Assembly: GCF_003065485.1 (NCBI RefSeq)
Contig: NZ_CP026951.1
Location: 186,001 to 250,000, forward strand
Direction of reading: 5' to 3'
From: Salinibacterium hongtaonis
Lineage (GTDB): Bacteria > Actinomycetota > Actinomycetes > Actinomycetales > Microbacteriaceae
DNA length: 64,000 nucleotides
Below, piece after piece: positions 25,648 through 33,706 of this stretch. Within the stretch, counting starts at the first letter, position 1, and each line of letters starts with the position of its first letter. The notes under the pieces are model-generated. The model did not search any database, had not been told where the DNA came from, and saw only the letters and a list, made by a program, of their open reading frames with translations. The position numbers were made by a program, and so were the translations under genes.

Positions 25648-26553
25648 TTAGTTCAAACCGTTCTCGGCGAGCCAGTCCTTGGCGATCGCCTCGGGGGAGC
25701 TCTGGTCGACGGTCGACTCCACGTTGAGGGCAACGAGACCCTCTGGCGTGAGCTTCGCGTTGACGGTGTTGATCACGTCGGCGATCTGGTCGGCAACGTC
25801 GGCATTCACGAGCGGAACCACGTTTGACGCCAGAAACAGGCTCTGAGGGTCGTCGAGCGTGACCAGGTCCTCAGTCTGAATGCGCGGGTCTGCGCTGTAG
25901 ACGTTGGCAATGTTCACGGTGCCCGCGATGAGATCCTCAACGGTGGTGTCGCCCGTCGCGACAAAGTTGACCTGCACTCCGTAGGCATCGGCGAGTCCCG
26001 ACGGTCCGTACGGGCGCTCCTCAAGCTCCGGAGCGCCTCCCAGAGTGATCTGCTCTGTGACTTCGCTCAGGTCGTCGAGGCTTTCGAGCCCGTACTTCTC
26101 AGCGAACGCAGCCGTCACGTTGTAGGAGTCCTGGTCGGTCGCCGATGCCATTTCGAGCACAGTGAGGCCTACGGGCAGCGACGCAGCAAGCTCGTTGTAG
26201 ACCTCATCCGGAGCCGTTGCGGTCGTGTCGGGGTTGTAGAACTGCAGCAGGTTGCCGGTGTACTCAGGGAACAGGTCGATCTCGCCGTTCTCGATCGACG
26301 GCATATAAGCATCCCGCTGGCCGATATTGAATTTGCGTTCCACGGTGAAGCCTTCTGCCTCTAGGGCCTGGGCATAGATCTCGGCAATGATCTCGTTGGA
26401 GTAGTACGCCTGCGATCCGATGACGATCGCGTCGTTGTCGGGGCTGCTGCCGGAATCCAGGGGGTCATCGGATGCGCATCCCGCAAGCAGGAGTGCGCCG
26501 CCCGTGAGGAGGGCACCCAGCGCGAGGCGGGCCTTCTTCTGTGCTGAGAACAT
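25648..26553 (-). CDS. Glycine betaine/choline-type ABC transporter substrate-binding lipoprotein
   Basis: OpuAC/ProX-like receptor for quaternary-amine osmolytes. ATG 26553 follows AAGGAACC and gives a lipoprotein signal with LLLAGCASD; further upstream starts in this frame lack one. The 301 residues contain IGSQAYYSNEIIAEIYAQAL, IENGEIDLFPEYTGNLL (typical of the family) and NIANVYSADPRIQ. It is the last gene of a four-gene unit (ATPase, permease, permease, receptor). Confidence 0.92.
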   Translation of the reverse strand: MFSAQKKARLALGALLTGGALLLAGCASDDPLDSGSSPDNDAIVIGSQAYYSNEIIAEIYAQALEAEGFTVERKFNIGQRDAYMPSIENGEIDLFPEYTGNLLQFYNPDTTATAPDEVYNELAASLPVGLTVLEMASATDQDSYNVTAAFAEKYGLESLDDLSEVTEQITLGGAPELEERPYGPSGLADAYGVQVNFVATGDTTVEDLIAGTVNIANVYSADPRIQTEDLVTLDDPQSLFLASNVVPLVNADVADQIADVINTVNAKLTPEGLVALNVESTVDQSSPEAIAKDWLAENGLN

Positions 26554-26569
26554 GGGGGGTTCCTTCGTG

Positions 26570-27304
26570 TCAGGGGGTCGGTGGTGCGGGCACCGCCCGT
26601 CGCCGGGGCGACGACGTGCGGAGTTCTTGGGTGCGGCCTGCGGTGACACCGCGCGGCACGAGCAGGCGTTGAAGCAGGGCGAGCACGCCATCGACCACGA
26701 TCGCGAGCAGGGCAACGAGAATGGCGGCGCCGAGCATTTCGTCGTAGCGGCCGAGGGGCAGCCCCCGAAAGATGTAATACCCGAGCCCGCCGAGGCCGAT
26801 GTAGGCCGCGAGCGTCACGGTGGCCACGATCTGCAACGCGCCGGAGCGGATGCCGCCGATCAGGATGGGCAGGCCGAGCGGCACCTCGACCCGCCACAGA
26901 ACCTGCCATCCGGTCATTCCCATGGCGCGGGCGGCGTCGATGATGTGGCGATCGATGGCCTCGAACCCCGCATACGCTCCCGCCAGAATCGACGGAACCG
27001 CCAGAATCACAAACGCCGTATAGGCGGCCTCGGGTTTATTGGTCACGCCGAGCACAAGAACCAGCAACAGGATCAGCCCGAACGACGGCAGTGCGCGGGC
27101 GGCCCCCGACAGCCCAACGGCAAGCTCGCGGCCCTTGCCCGTGTGGCCGATCAGATAGCCGAGCGGGATGCCGATTATGGCGGCAATGAGCAGCGAAACT
27201 GCCGTATAAACGAGGTGCTCGCCCAGGCGGAGCGGGATCGAGTTCGGGCCTACATACTGCTCCGGGTTGGCCAGCCAGGCGAAGGCTTCGAGCAACAGGT
27301 TCAT
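26570..27304 (-). CDS. Glycine betaine/choline-type ABC transporter permease
   Basis: A 244-residue membrane permease with about six hydrophobic segments, an N-terminal GEHLVYTAVSLLIAAIIGIPLG and the EAA-like loop HIIDAARAMGMTGWQVLWRVEVP. The C-terminal tail is Arg/Pro-rich. Its ATG overlaps the stop of the upstream permease by 4 bp, and the receptor gene follows after 16 bp. Confidence 0.92.
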   Translation of the reverse strand: MNLLLEAFAWLANPEQYVGPNSIPLRLGEHLVYTAVSLLIAAIIGIPLGYLIGHTGKGRELAVGLSGAARALPSFGLILLLVLVLGVTNKPEAAYTAFVILAVPSILAGAYAGFEAIDRHIIDAARAMGMTGWQVLWRVEVPLGLPILIGGIRSGALQIVATVTLAAYIGLGGLGYYIFRGLPLGRYDEMLGAAILVALLAIVVDGVLALLQRLLVPRGVTAGRTQELRTSSPRRRAVPAPPTP

Positions 27305-27981
27305 GCGGCCTCCGCCATGCGCTCACGGGCGGGCGCCGTCGATTCCGTCGTGGCGCGCGCCCATGGCAGCAGCATCCGTCCGGCCAGCATGAGCATAACG
27401 TCGATGACCAGAGCGATGAGCATCACCATGATCACGCCAGCGAAAATCTCGGGAACGATGCGCCGCTGATAGCCGTTGGTAAACAGGTACCCGAGGCTCT
27501 CGACGCCGATCAGGATGCCGATGGTCACGAGGCTAACGGTGCTTGCCGCGGCGACGCGGAGACCCGAGAGGATGACGGGCCCGGCGAGGGGAAAATCAAC
27601 GGTCCAAAAGCGGCGCCATGGCGCATAGCCCATGGCGGTGGCGGCTTGTCGCGTCGCAGGCTCTACGGAGCCAAGGCCATCCGCCACCGACCTCGACATG
27701 ATGGCGATCACATAGATCGTGAGGGCGATGACAACGTTGAGTTCGCTCAGATAACTGATGCCGAGAAGGGGTGGCAAGATCACAAAGAGGGCGAGCGACG
27801 GAATCGTGTAGAGAAGCCCGGTCACGGTGAGAATCACCCCTCGGGCGGGTTGAAAGCGAAACGCGAGCCAGCCGATGGGCACCGAGATGAGCAGCCCCGC
27901 CACGATGGGAACGAGGCTCAGGCGAATGTGCTCAAGCGACAATCGGCCGATCAGGTCGAGGTTTTCGAGCACCCAATTCAT
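27301..27981 (-). CDS. Glycine betaine/choline-type ABC transporter permease
   Basis: A 226-residue permease with the loop TRQAATAMGYAPWRRFWTVDFP and LVTIGILIGVESLGYLFTNG. It pairs with the permease at 26570, the two forming the membrane pore. It overlaps both neighbours by 4 bp, indicating tight translational coupling across the operon. Confidence 0.92.
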   Translation of the reverse strand: MNWVLENLDLIGRLSLEHIRLSLVPIVAGLLISVPIGWLAFRFQPARGVILTVTGLLYTIPSLALFVILPPLLGISYLSELNVVIALTIYVIAIMSRSVADGLGSVEPATRQAATAMGYAPWRRFWTVDFPLAGPVILSGLRVAAASTVSLVTIGILIGVESLGYLFTNGYQRRIVPEIFAGVIMVMLIALVIDVMLMLAGRMLLPWARATTESTAPARERMAEAA

Positions 27982-28802
27982 GCGTCGCCCCCCTCGATCA
28001 GCACTCCCTGAGTGCGGCCCGCCCCGTCGACGACTACGGCGCCGCGCGGCGTCTCCTTCACAGTGAATGCCCGCTTGCCCTTATCGATGCCGATAAAGCT
28101 GGCGACAAAATCATTCGCCGGGTTCTCGATGATCTCGCTCGGGCTGCCCACCTGCGCGATGCGGGCACCCTTCTCCAGGATGACAACCTGATCGCCGAGG
28201 AGAAACGCCTCGTCGATATCGTGCGTTACAAAAACTACGGTCTTGTCTAGCTCGCGCTGCAGGCGGATGGTCTCCTGCTGGAGCTCCGCTCGCACGATGG
28301 GGTCCACGGCCCCGAACGGCTCATCCATGAGCAGGACGTTCGGGTCGGCGGCCAGGCCCCGCGCTACTCCCACGCGCTGCTGCTGCCCGCCCGAGAGTTG
28401 GCTGGGGTAGCGGTCGGCCAGGTCACGGCTCAACCCGACGGTGTCGAGCAATTCGAGCGCGCGGTCGCCTGCGGCGCTCTTGCTCGCTCCGTTGAGTCGC
28501 GGCACGGTTGCCACGTTGCCCAGCACCGTGAAGTGGGGCAGCAGGCCCGCGTTCTGCATCACATAACCGATGCTGCGGCGCAGGCGAACCGGGTCGCGCC
28601 CCTGCACGCTCTCGCCATCGATCTCGATCGTGCCAGAGGTCGGCTCGATCATGCGGTTGATCATGCGCAGGAGGGTGGTTTTGCCGCATCCGGATGACCC
28701 CACCAGCACTGTTGTGCTGCGCGCCGGCACCACCAGGCTGAAGTCGTTGATCGCCAAGGTGCCGTCATCGAAGCGCTTGGACACGGAGCGGAACTCGATC
28801 AT
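27978..28802 (-). CDS. Glycine betaine/choline-type ABC transporter ATP-binding protein
   Basis: ATPase driving the osmolyte importer. The 274 residues contain Walker A GSSGCGKTTLLRM (about 36-48), the signature LSGGQQQRVGVARGLA, Walker B VLLMDEPFGAVD and the switch His in VTHDIDEAF. There is little C-terminal extension and no clear CBS domain, unlike OpuAA-type ATPases. It is the first gene of the unit; the promoter must lie in 28803-28976. Confidence 0.93.
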   Translation of the reverse strand: MIEFRSVSKRFDDGTLAINDFSLVVPARSTTVLVGSSGCGKTTLLRMINRMIEPTSGTIEIDGESVQGRDPVRLRRSIGYVMQNAGLLPHFTVLGNVATVPRLNGASKSAAGDRALELLDTVGLSRDLADRYPSQLSGGQQQRVGVARGLAADPNVLLMDEPFGAVDPIVRAELQQETIRLQRELDKTVVFVTHDIDEAFLLGDQVVILEKGARIAQVGSPSEIIENPANDFVASFIGIDKGKRAFTVKETPRGAVVVDGAGRTQGVLIEGGDA

Positions 28803-28879
28803 GCGGTCAACCCCGTGCCTTCATGCGTTCCTCCGGATCTTCACCCGCGGGGACGTGCTACCCGTCGAATCACGCTAGT

Positions 28880-28920
28880 CCAGAACATTCGCAGAGACAC
28901 CCCCTGCGCCTGGGTTCTGG
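28880..28920. promoter_or_regulatory. Nested inverted repeats between divergent genes
   Basis: Outer arms CCAGAAC (28880-28886) and GTTCTGG (28914-28920) enclose inner arms CGCAG (28890-28894) and CTGCG (28904-28908). They lie between the osmolyte-importer operon and the divergent dehydrogenase gene, so a regulator-binding role is possible. Confidence 0.35.
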
Positions 28921-28976
28921 GGGAGGTAATAGCCAAAGATCACGGTGGTCGGCGGTGTAGTCGCTAGCGTCTGAGC

Positions 28977-29804
28977 ATGCAAACAGTTGCCGGCAAAGTC
29001 GTGCTCGTTACCGGAGCCGCCATGGGGATGGGCCGCCTCTACGTGGAACGGGCAATCTCGGAGGGTGCATCCTCCGTCATCCTGTGGGACATCAACGAGA
29101 TTCAGTTGGCGGCCACCGTCAGTGAGCTGGCTCCCCGGGGAGTGTCGCTGCATCCGTTTATGGTCGATGTCTCACAGCGGGAGCAGATTCAGGATGCTGC
29201 GGCGCGCGTAATCGCCCAGGTCGGCACGCCAGAGGTGCTCATCAATAACGCCGGTGTCGTGCGCAGCGCGTGGTTCTGGGATCAGGATGCCGAGCGCGAC
29301 ATCGACTTCACCATGGCGATCAATGCGCTCGCCCCCATGCACATCACGAGGGAGTTTCTGCCGGGGATGATCGCCTCGGGGCGCGAGTGTCGCATCCTGA
29401 ACATCGCGTCGGCGGCGGGCACGCTGTCGAACCCCAAAATGGCCGTTTACGCCGGGTCGAAGTGGGCGCTCATCGGCTGGAGCGACTCGGTGCGGCTCGA
29501 GCTGGTGAAGGCGGGGCACGAGCGGGTCAAGGTCACGACGTTTGCCCCCAGCTACATTCGCACGGGCATGTTCGAGGGCGCACGCGGCCCCGTGCTCACT
29601 CCGCTCATGGAGCCTGATTTCGCCGTGAAGAAGGCGTGGAAGGCCATGCTTCGCGGCACCCCAATGCTGCTGTTGCCGTGGTCGGTGAACCTGTCCAAGG
29701 TGGTGCGCGGGCTGCTGCCGACGCGGGCGTGGGATGTTGTGGGCGGCAAGTGGTTTGGCGTCTACAAGTCCATGGATGAGTTCACGGGGCGCCCCGGCGC
29801 GTAG
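28977..29804 (+). CDS. Short-chain dehydrogenase/reductase
   Basis: NAD(P)-dependent oxidoreductase with the classical SDR signatures: cofactor loop TGAAMGMG (about 13-20), acidic DIN after strand 2 (suggesting NAD rather than NADP), NNAG near 90, and YAGSKWAL with catalytic Tyr and Lys near 157-161. It has 275 residues; the C-terminal part (SVNLSKVVRGLLPTRAWD) is longer than in minimal SDRs. Substrate unknown. TAGCGT lies 6 bases before the ATG, suggesting a leaderless message. Confidence 0.9.
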   Translation: MQTVAGKVVLVTGAAMGMGRLYVERAISEGASSVILWDINEIQLAATVSELAPRGVSLHPFMVDVSQREQIQDAAARVIAQVGTPEVLINNAGVVRSAWFWDQDAERDIDFTMAINALAPMHITREFLPGMIASGRECRILNIASAAGTLSNPKMAVYAGSKWALIGWSDSVRLELVKAGHERVKVTTFAPSYIRTGMFEGARGPVLTPLMEPDFAVKKAWKAMLRGTPMLLLPWSVNLSKVVRGLLPTRAWDVVGGKWFGVYKSMDEFTGRPGA

Positions 29805-29832
29805 CCGCCGGCATCCCTCCGGCGCTCTGCCG

Positions 29833-30480
29833 CTAAACGCTGTCGAGTGCTTCGGCGATCGGCGTGCTGCCGGCGTTGAATTGAATCGTGCGGCCAGAGG
29901 TCGAGTCGCGCTCGACGACCGCGGCGATGACGGCGGCAACGTCGGCGCGGCCGACATGGGTCGCCTCGGTGGCTGTCACGTCGATGAGTCCGGTCGGCGG
30001 GTCCAGGGTGAGCGCGCTCGGGCCGAGAATTGTCCACGCCAGGGTGCTCGCGCGCAGGTGTTCGTCGGCGGCCGCCTTCGCCTCCGCGTAGGCGAACATC
30101 CCGTGCTCCGGTGGAACACCGTGATCGGGGCCTGCGCCAAAGTACGACACCATCACATACCGCCGCACGCCTGCCTGCTCCGCGGCATCCATCGATCGGA
30201 TGGCGGCATCGCGGTCGACGGCATAGGTGCGTGCGGGGTTTCCGCCGCCCGCGCCGGCCGACCAGACCACAACATCGTGCCCCGCGAGAATGGCGGTGAT
30301 CTCGTCCGTCGTCAGATTCTCGATGTCGGCGACGACGGCGCTTGCGCCCGCCTCGGTTACGTCGGCGGCGTGATCGGGGTTGCGGATGATCGACGAGACC
30401 TCGTGCCCAGCACCTGCGAGGAGGGGAGTGAGGAGCAGCGCAACTTTTCCGTGGCCGCCGATGAGTGCGATTCGTGACAT
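29833..30480 (-). CDS. NAD(P)-binding atypical short-chain dehydrogenase (NmrA/SDR_a5-like)
   Basis: A 215-residue Rossmann protein with IALIGGHGKVALLL at the start (glycine-rich cofactor loop), VVWSAGAGGG after strand 4 and YAEAKAAADEHLRASTLAWTILGP at the C-terminal core. It lacks the catalytic Tyr-x-x-x-Lys of classical SDRs at the usual site, though YAEAK comes close. The ATG at 30480 was preferred over one at 30519 because it starts directly at the first strand and has an AAGGGATG-like ribosome site. Confidence 0.87.
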   Translation of the reverse strand: MSRIALIGGHGKVALLLTPLLAGAGHEVSSIIRNPDHAADVTEAGASAVVADIENLTTDEITAILAGHDVVVWSAGAGGGNPARTYAVDRDAAIRSMDAAEQAGVRRYVMVSYFGAGPDHGVPPEHGMFAYAEAKAAADEHLRASTLAWTILGPSALTLDPPTGLIDVTATEATHVGRADVAAVIAAVVERDSTSGRTIQFNAGSTPIAEALDSV

Positions 30481-30579
30481 GGAGCATCCCTTCGTTGTCG
30501 CGTCAGGGTATGCGCGCAACCTGGGCAGCGGGAGTGGCTCGCGTGCGAGAGACCGCTATAACCGGCTAAGTTAGTTAGC

Positions 30580-31152
30580 ATGACGACGGGACAGTGGCTG
30601 GCAAACCTCGACGGAACCAAGTGGTTCTTTGATTCCGGTGCACTCAGCCTCGACTTTGGGCTTGCCGGTGCGGATGTTCGCACGCAGTTCGTCACGCCGG
30701 CCGACCTGCTGGAGTGGGTGGCCGAGCGCTTCGACTCCCTCGACCGCCAGGTACTCGACCGCGACCTGCTCGACGCGCTGCTCTTGCGCGACGCGATCGC
30801 CCGCTCCGCCGCCGCGATCAGCGTCGGGGCATCGCCCACCCGTGCAGATGTCGACACGATCAACCTCTTCGCGGCGACCCCGGATGTTCCTCCCGCGCTC
30901 GCCGGGGGAAGCCGCCGGGCGGGCGCTACCCGCGTTCGTGTATCGCAAGCCCTCTCGAGTATCGCCCGCGACGCCGTTCGTCAGTTCACGCAGCACGGTG
31001 CCGACCGCATCCGTTCGTGCGAGGCAGACGACTGCAACCACGTCTTTCTCGACGAGTCCCGCGCAAACAACCGCCGCTGGTGCTCGATGCAGCGCTGCGG
31101 CAACAGGGCCAAGGTTCGCGCGCACCGTCAGCGCGCCGCCGCGCAGGTCTAG
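30580..31152 (+). CDS. CGNR zinc-finger protein with ABATE domain
   Basis: Putative transcription regulator. The N-terminal about 130 residues match the ABATE-type domain (LSLDFGLAGADVR, LRDAIARSAAAIS); the C-terminal CGNR finger reads RSCEADDCNHVFLD, then RRWCSMQRCGNRAKVRAHR with four cysteines. It is divergent from the atypical SDR at 29833 with about 100 bp between, so it may control that gene; this is inference. A TAAGTT box lies 7 bases before the ATG. Confidence 0.92.
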   Translation: MTTGQWLANLDGTKWFFDSGALSLDFGLAGADVRTQFVTPADLLEWVAERFDSLDRQVLDRDLLDALLLRDAIARSAAAISVGASPTRADVDTINLFAATPDVPPALAGGSRRAGATRVRVSQALSSIARDAVRQFTQHGADRIRSCEADDCNHVFLDESRANNRRWCSMQRCGNRAKVRAHRQRAAAQV

Positions 31153-31200
31153 CTGTTCGCCCGGCTTACGGGCTGGCGAAGAATCGTCTTGAGCTTCTCG

Positions 31201-31260
31201 CGTGAGTGGCCAAATTCTGCGCTTCCCGTCGGATTTTGGTGCAGAAGCTGGCCACTCGCG
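31201..31260. repeat. Long palindromic element E (GAGTGGCCA type)
   Basis: The outer arms CGTGAGTGGCCA (left) and TGGCCACTCGCG (right) and the inner TTCTGC/GCAGAA pair, giving a stem of about 22 bp with an internal mismatch. It is a relative of element D at 8084 (shared GTGAGTGG, TTCTGCGC, TTTTGGTGC, CCACTCGCG), here 48 bp after the CGNR gene. Confidence 0.85.
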
Positions 31261-31286
31261 ACGCTGCCAACTCATCTGCGGGATCG

Positions 31287-31317
31287 TGCCCACGCGTGGA
31301 TCCCCACGGGCATTTTT
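31287..31317 (+). terminator. Possible intrinsic terminator
   Basis: TGCCC with GGGCA and GTGG with CCAC form a bulged stem followed by TTTTT. It would end transcription from the CGNR gene before the small-peptide promoter. Confidence 0.5.
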
Positions 31318-31412
31318 GCTCACCAAATTGCAGGAACGACAGAGAATGTCGGCGGGTCTTTGTAGCATTGTGAGAAAGAGCGCGACACGCCGAAAACACA
31401 ACATGTAGTGGA

Positions 31413-31441
31413 ATGACCGGTCTGTGATTCGCGTTATATAG
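31413..31441 (+). promoter_or_regulatory. Promoter of the small Cys-ending peptide gene
   Basis: TGACCG (31413-31418), a 17-bp spacer and TATAGT (31436-31441) fit a housekeeping promoter. The predicted leader of about 70 bases contains a GATGCA/TGCATC hairpin at 31462-31485. Confidence 0.55.
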
Positions 31442-31516
31442 TGGGAACCCACCGCAGGGGGCGATGCACGACCCGACCGCTGCATCCGCTAACAAACAGA
31501 CTTCGAGGAGGTCCTT

Positions 31517-31594
31517 ATGGACAACGACAACGTGAGTGGTTACGACGTTCCGGTCGACCCGATGGATCTTCTGCAGTGCGACAGCTGCCAGTAG
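31517..31594 (+). CDS. 25-residue acidic peptide ending in a CxxC motif
   Basis: ATG at 31517 follows AGGAGGT with a 4-base gap, the strongest ribosome site in the window. The product is MDNDNVSGYDVPVDPMDLLQ followed by CDSCQ and TAG. It is acidic, has no signal or membrane segment, and its only cysteines are the two in the C-terminal CDSC. It stands alone with its own promoter and a strong terminator. I do not recognise a named family. It could be a RiPP-like precursor, a metal- or redox-linked peptide, or a leader whose translation matters; no modification enzyme is adjacent, so none of these is assigned. Confidence 0.75.
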   Translation: MDNDNVSGYDVPVDPMDLLQCDSCQ

Positions 31595-31627
31595 GCAGGC
31601 ACTTCAGGGTTCATCCTTAACAACCCT

Positions 31628-31663
31628 CGAAACCCCGGTTCACTCAGGTGAGCCGGGGTTTCG
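31628..31663 (+). terminator. Strong terminator after the small peptide gene
   Basis: A 16-bp stem (CGAAACCCCGGTTCAC with GTGAGCCGGGGTTTCG, one G-T pair) closes a 4-base loop TCAG, 33 bp after the peptide stop. Confidence 0.85.
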
Positions 31664-31705
31664 TCGTTCCCGGCTCCCTTTCAGCGCACGCCATAGACTG
31701 TCCCG

Positions 31706-32152
31706 GTGACTGTGAACCCCGAACTGCAGGGCCGGGTATTCCCCCCGACCGAGCCTTATCTGGTGGGTCGCGAAAAGGTGCGCGAGTTCAGCCGTGCCGT
31801 CTTCGCCACCAACCCCATCAACCACGACCCCGAGGCCGCTCGCGCTGCCGGATACACCGACATCGTTGCCCCGCCAACGTTCGCCGTCGTCGTGCAAGAG
31901 CTCACGCTGGCCCAGCTTCTCTCTGAACCGGATGCTGGCATCGACTTTTCGCGCGTAGTCCACGGCGATCAGAGGTTCACCTTCACGCGGCCCATCGTGG
32001 CCGGTGACGAACTCACGGCAACGCTCAAGGTCGCCAGCATCAAGACCCTCGGGGGCAACGCCATGATCACCGCCGAATCGTCCATCGTCGACGCGGACGG
32101 CGCTCACGTCGTTACCGCGATTTCGACCCTTGTCGTGAGGGGTGAGGAATGA
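31706..32152 (+). CDS. MaoC-type dehydratase subunit, HadA-like (FAS1 DH-region family)
   Basis: Hot-dog fold subunit of a (3R)-hydroxyacyl thioester dehydratase. The 148 residues carry VREFSRAVFATNPINHDPEAARAAGY and PPTFAVVV; the catalytic hydratase motif is imperfect, as in HadA/HadC subunits that need a MaoC partner. The partner follows at once with a 4-bp overlap. The start is a GTG with TAGACT six bases upstream. Mycolic acids are not expected in this lineage, so the physiological acyl chain is uncertain. Confidence 0.9.
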   Translation: MTVNPELQGRVFPPTEPYLVGREKVREFSRAVFATNPINHDPEAARAAGYTDIVAPPTFAVVVQELTLAQLLSEPDAGIDFSRVVHGDQRFTFTRPIVAGDELTATLKVASIKTLGGNAMITAESSIVDADGAHVVTAISTLVVRGEE

Positions 32153-32553
32153 GCCTCGAAGTAGGAGAGATTGTCGCCGAGGAGTCGTTCCCGCTGACCC
32201 GGGATTCTCTTGTTCGCTACGCCGGAGCATCCGGAGACTTCAACCCCATCCATTACCGCGACGATGTCGCCCGCAATGTGGGGCTGCCGGGCGTTCTTGC
32301 CCACGGCATGCTCACGATGGGTGCCGCGGTGCAGCCCGTTGTCGATTGGCTCGGCGACCCCGGCAAAGTGCTCGACTATCAGGTGCGATTCACGCGCCCC
32401 GTCGTTGTCGACCCCGAGATCGGTGCCGTCATCACGGTGACCGCCAAGATCGGGCAGATCGACGGCGACCAGGCCCGCGTTGATCTCACGGTGACCTCGT
32501 CTGAGCAGACCGTGCTTGGCAAGGCCCAGGTGCGGGTGGCGTTGCCGCAGTGA
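32149..32553 (+). CDS. MaoC-type dehydratase subunit, HadB-like
   Basis: Catalytic hot-dog subunit: the hydratase motif YAGASGDFNPIHYRDDVAR (about 24-42) contains the Asp and His of the active site, followed by LAHGMLTMGAAVQ. At 134 residues it equals HadB. It overlaps HadA-like by 4 bp (ATGA) and murB by 4 bp, so the three genes form one translationally coupled unit. Confidence 0.92.
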   Translation: MSLEVGEIVAEESFPLTRDSLVRYAGASGDFNPIHYRDDVARNVGLPGVLAHGMLTMGAAVQPVVDWLGDPGKVLDYQVRFTRPVVVDPEIGAVITVTAKIGQIDGDQARVDLTVTSSEQTVLGKAQVRVALPQ

Positions 32554-33650
32554 CCGCGTTCAGTGAACTCACCACGACCAGGGTCGGCGGCGAGGCACGC
32601 GAGCTAGTGCATGCAACGACCGTTGAACAGCTCACCTCGGCCGCGCACGATGTGTGGGACGACGGTGAGAACTGGCTCGTTGTCGGAGGCGGCTCCAATC
32701 TGATCGTCTCGGATGACGGCTTCGAAGGCACCGCGATTCTCGTGCGGACCTCGGGCATCGAACGCATCGGCGTCGAGGGTGACGACGTGATTCTGCGGGT
32801 GCAGGCGGGGGAGTCGTGGGACGGCTTCGTCGCACAGACGGTCGCTGCTGGCCTCGGCGGCGTCGAGGCCCTCTCCGGCATCCCCGGCTCTGTGGGTGCG
32901 GCTCCCGTGCAAAACATCGGCGCCTATGGGCAAGAGCTTTCTGACACCCTCGTCGCCATTGACTTTCTCGACTATTTGACCGGTGAAACGACTCGCATCC
33001 CTGCCGCCGATCTCGGCCTTGGCTACCGCATGTCGGCCATGAAGCAGGGGCGTCGCGGCATTGTGCTCGCGGTCGAGGTGCGGCTCAAGCGCGGCGGTCT
33101 CAGCGCCCCCATCGCCTATGCGCAGCTCGCGCGCGAACTGGGTGCCGAGGCAGGCGACACGCGGCCCGTTGCTGCTGTGCGTGAGGCTGTTCTGCGATTG
33201 CGTGCATCGAAGGGCATGGTGTTGTCGGAATCCGACCCTGACTCGGTAAGCACCGGGTCGTTCTTCACGAACCCCATCGTGAGCGCCAGGTTTGCGGCGA
33301 CTCTGCCGGCGGATGCTCCGCGCTGGAGCCTCGAGCCAGAGGCTGCGGACACCGTGATCCCGCTCGATCGGCCGGATCTGCTGCAGCAGCTCAAGCCGGC
33401 TACCCCCACAGATGCTCGGGTCAAGCTGAGCGCGGCGTGGATGATCGAGCGGTCGGGCATCACGCGCGGCTTCGCCCTCCCCGGTTCCCGCGCGGCGATC
33501 TCAACCAAACACACGCTTGCAATCGTCAACACGGGCGGGGCAACCGCCGTCGAGATCGCCGAACTGGGCCGCTATGTGCAGACCAGGGTTATGGGCGAGT
33601 TCGGGGTGCTCCTTCAGCCGGAGCCCGTTCTCGTGGGGCTCAGCCTCTAG
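32550..33650 (+). CDS. murB: UDP-N-acetylenolpyruvoylglucosamine reductase
   Basis: FAD/NADPH enzyme completing UDP-MurNAc for peptidoglycan; cytosolic. The 366 residues contain the FAD-binding GGGSNLIVSDDGF, SGIPGSVGAAPVQNIGAYGQE, the active-site Ser in STGSFFTNPIVS, and the late STKHTLAIVNTGGATAVEI. Length and the retained YGQE loop fit type I MurB. The start is a GTG overlapping the previous stop (GTGA). Confidence 0.95.
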   Translation: MTAFSELTTTRVGGEARELVHATTVEQLTSAAHDVWDDGENWLVVGGGSNLIVSDDGFEGTAILVRTSGIERIGVEGDDVILRVQAGESWDGFVAQTVAAGLGGVEALSGIPGSVGAAPVQNIGAYGQELSDTLVAIDFLDYLTGETTRIPAADLGLGYRMSAMKQGRRGIVLAVEVRLKRGGLSAPIAYAQLARELGAEAGDTRPVAAVREAVLRLRASKGMVLSESDPDSVSTGSFFTNPIVSARFAATLPADAPRWSLEPEAADTVIPLDRPDLLQQLKPATPTDARVKLSAAWMIERSGITRGFALPGSRAAISTKHTLAIVNTGGATAVEIAELGRYVQTRVMGEFGVLLQPEPVLVGLSL

Positions 33651-33706
33651 GAGCCACGACTCCCTGGCTTCGCTGCCGCAGCGTTCCACCCGCGATTGAG
33701 AAACAC

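Noticed and set aside
31706-33650. Mycolic-acid HadABC locus
   Set aside because: Only a two-subunit dehydratase next to murB is present, without HadC or other mycolate genes; the organism's other traits do not suggest mycolates.
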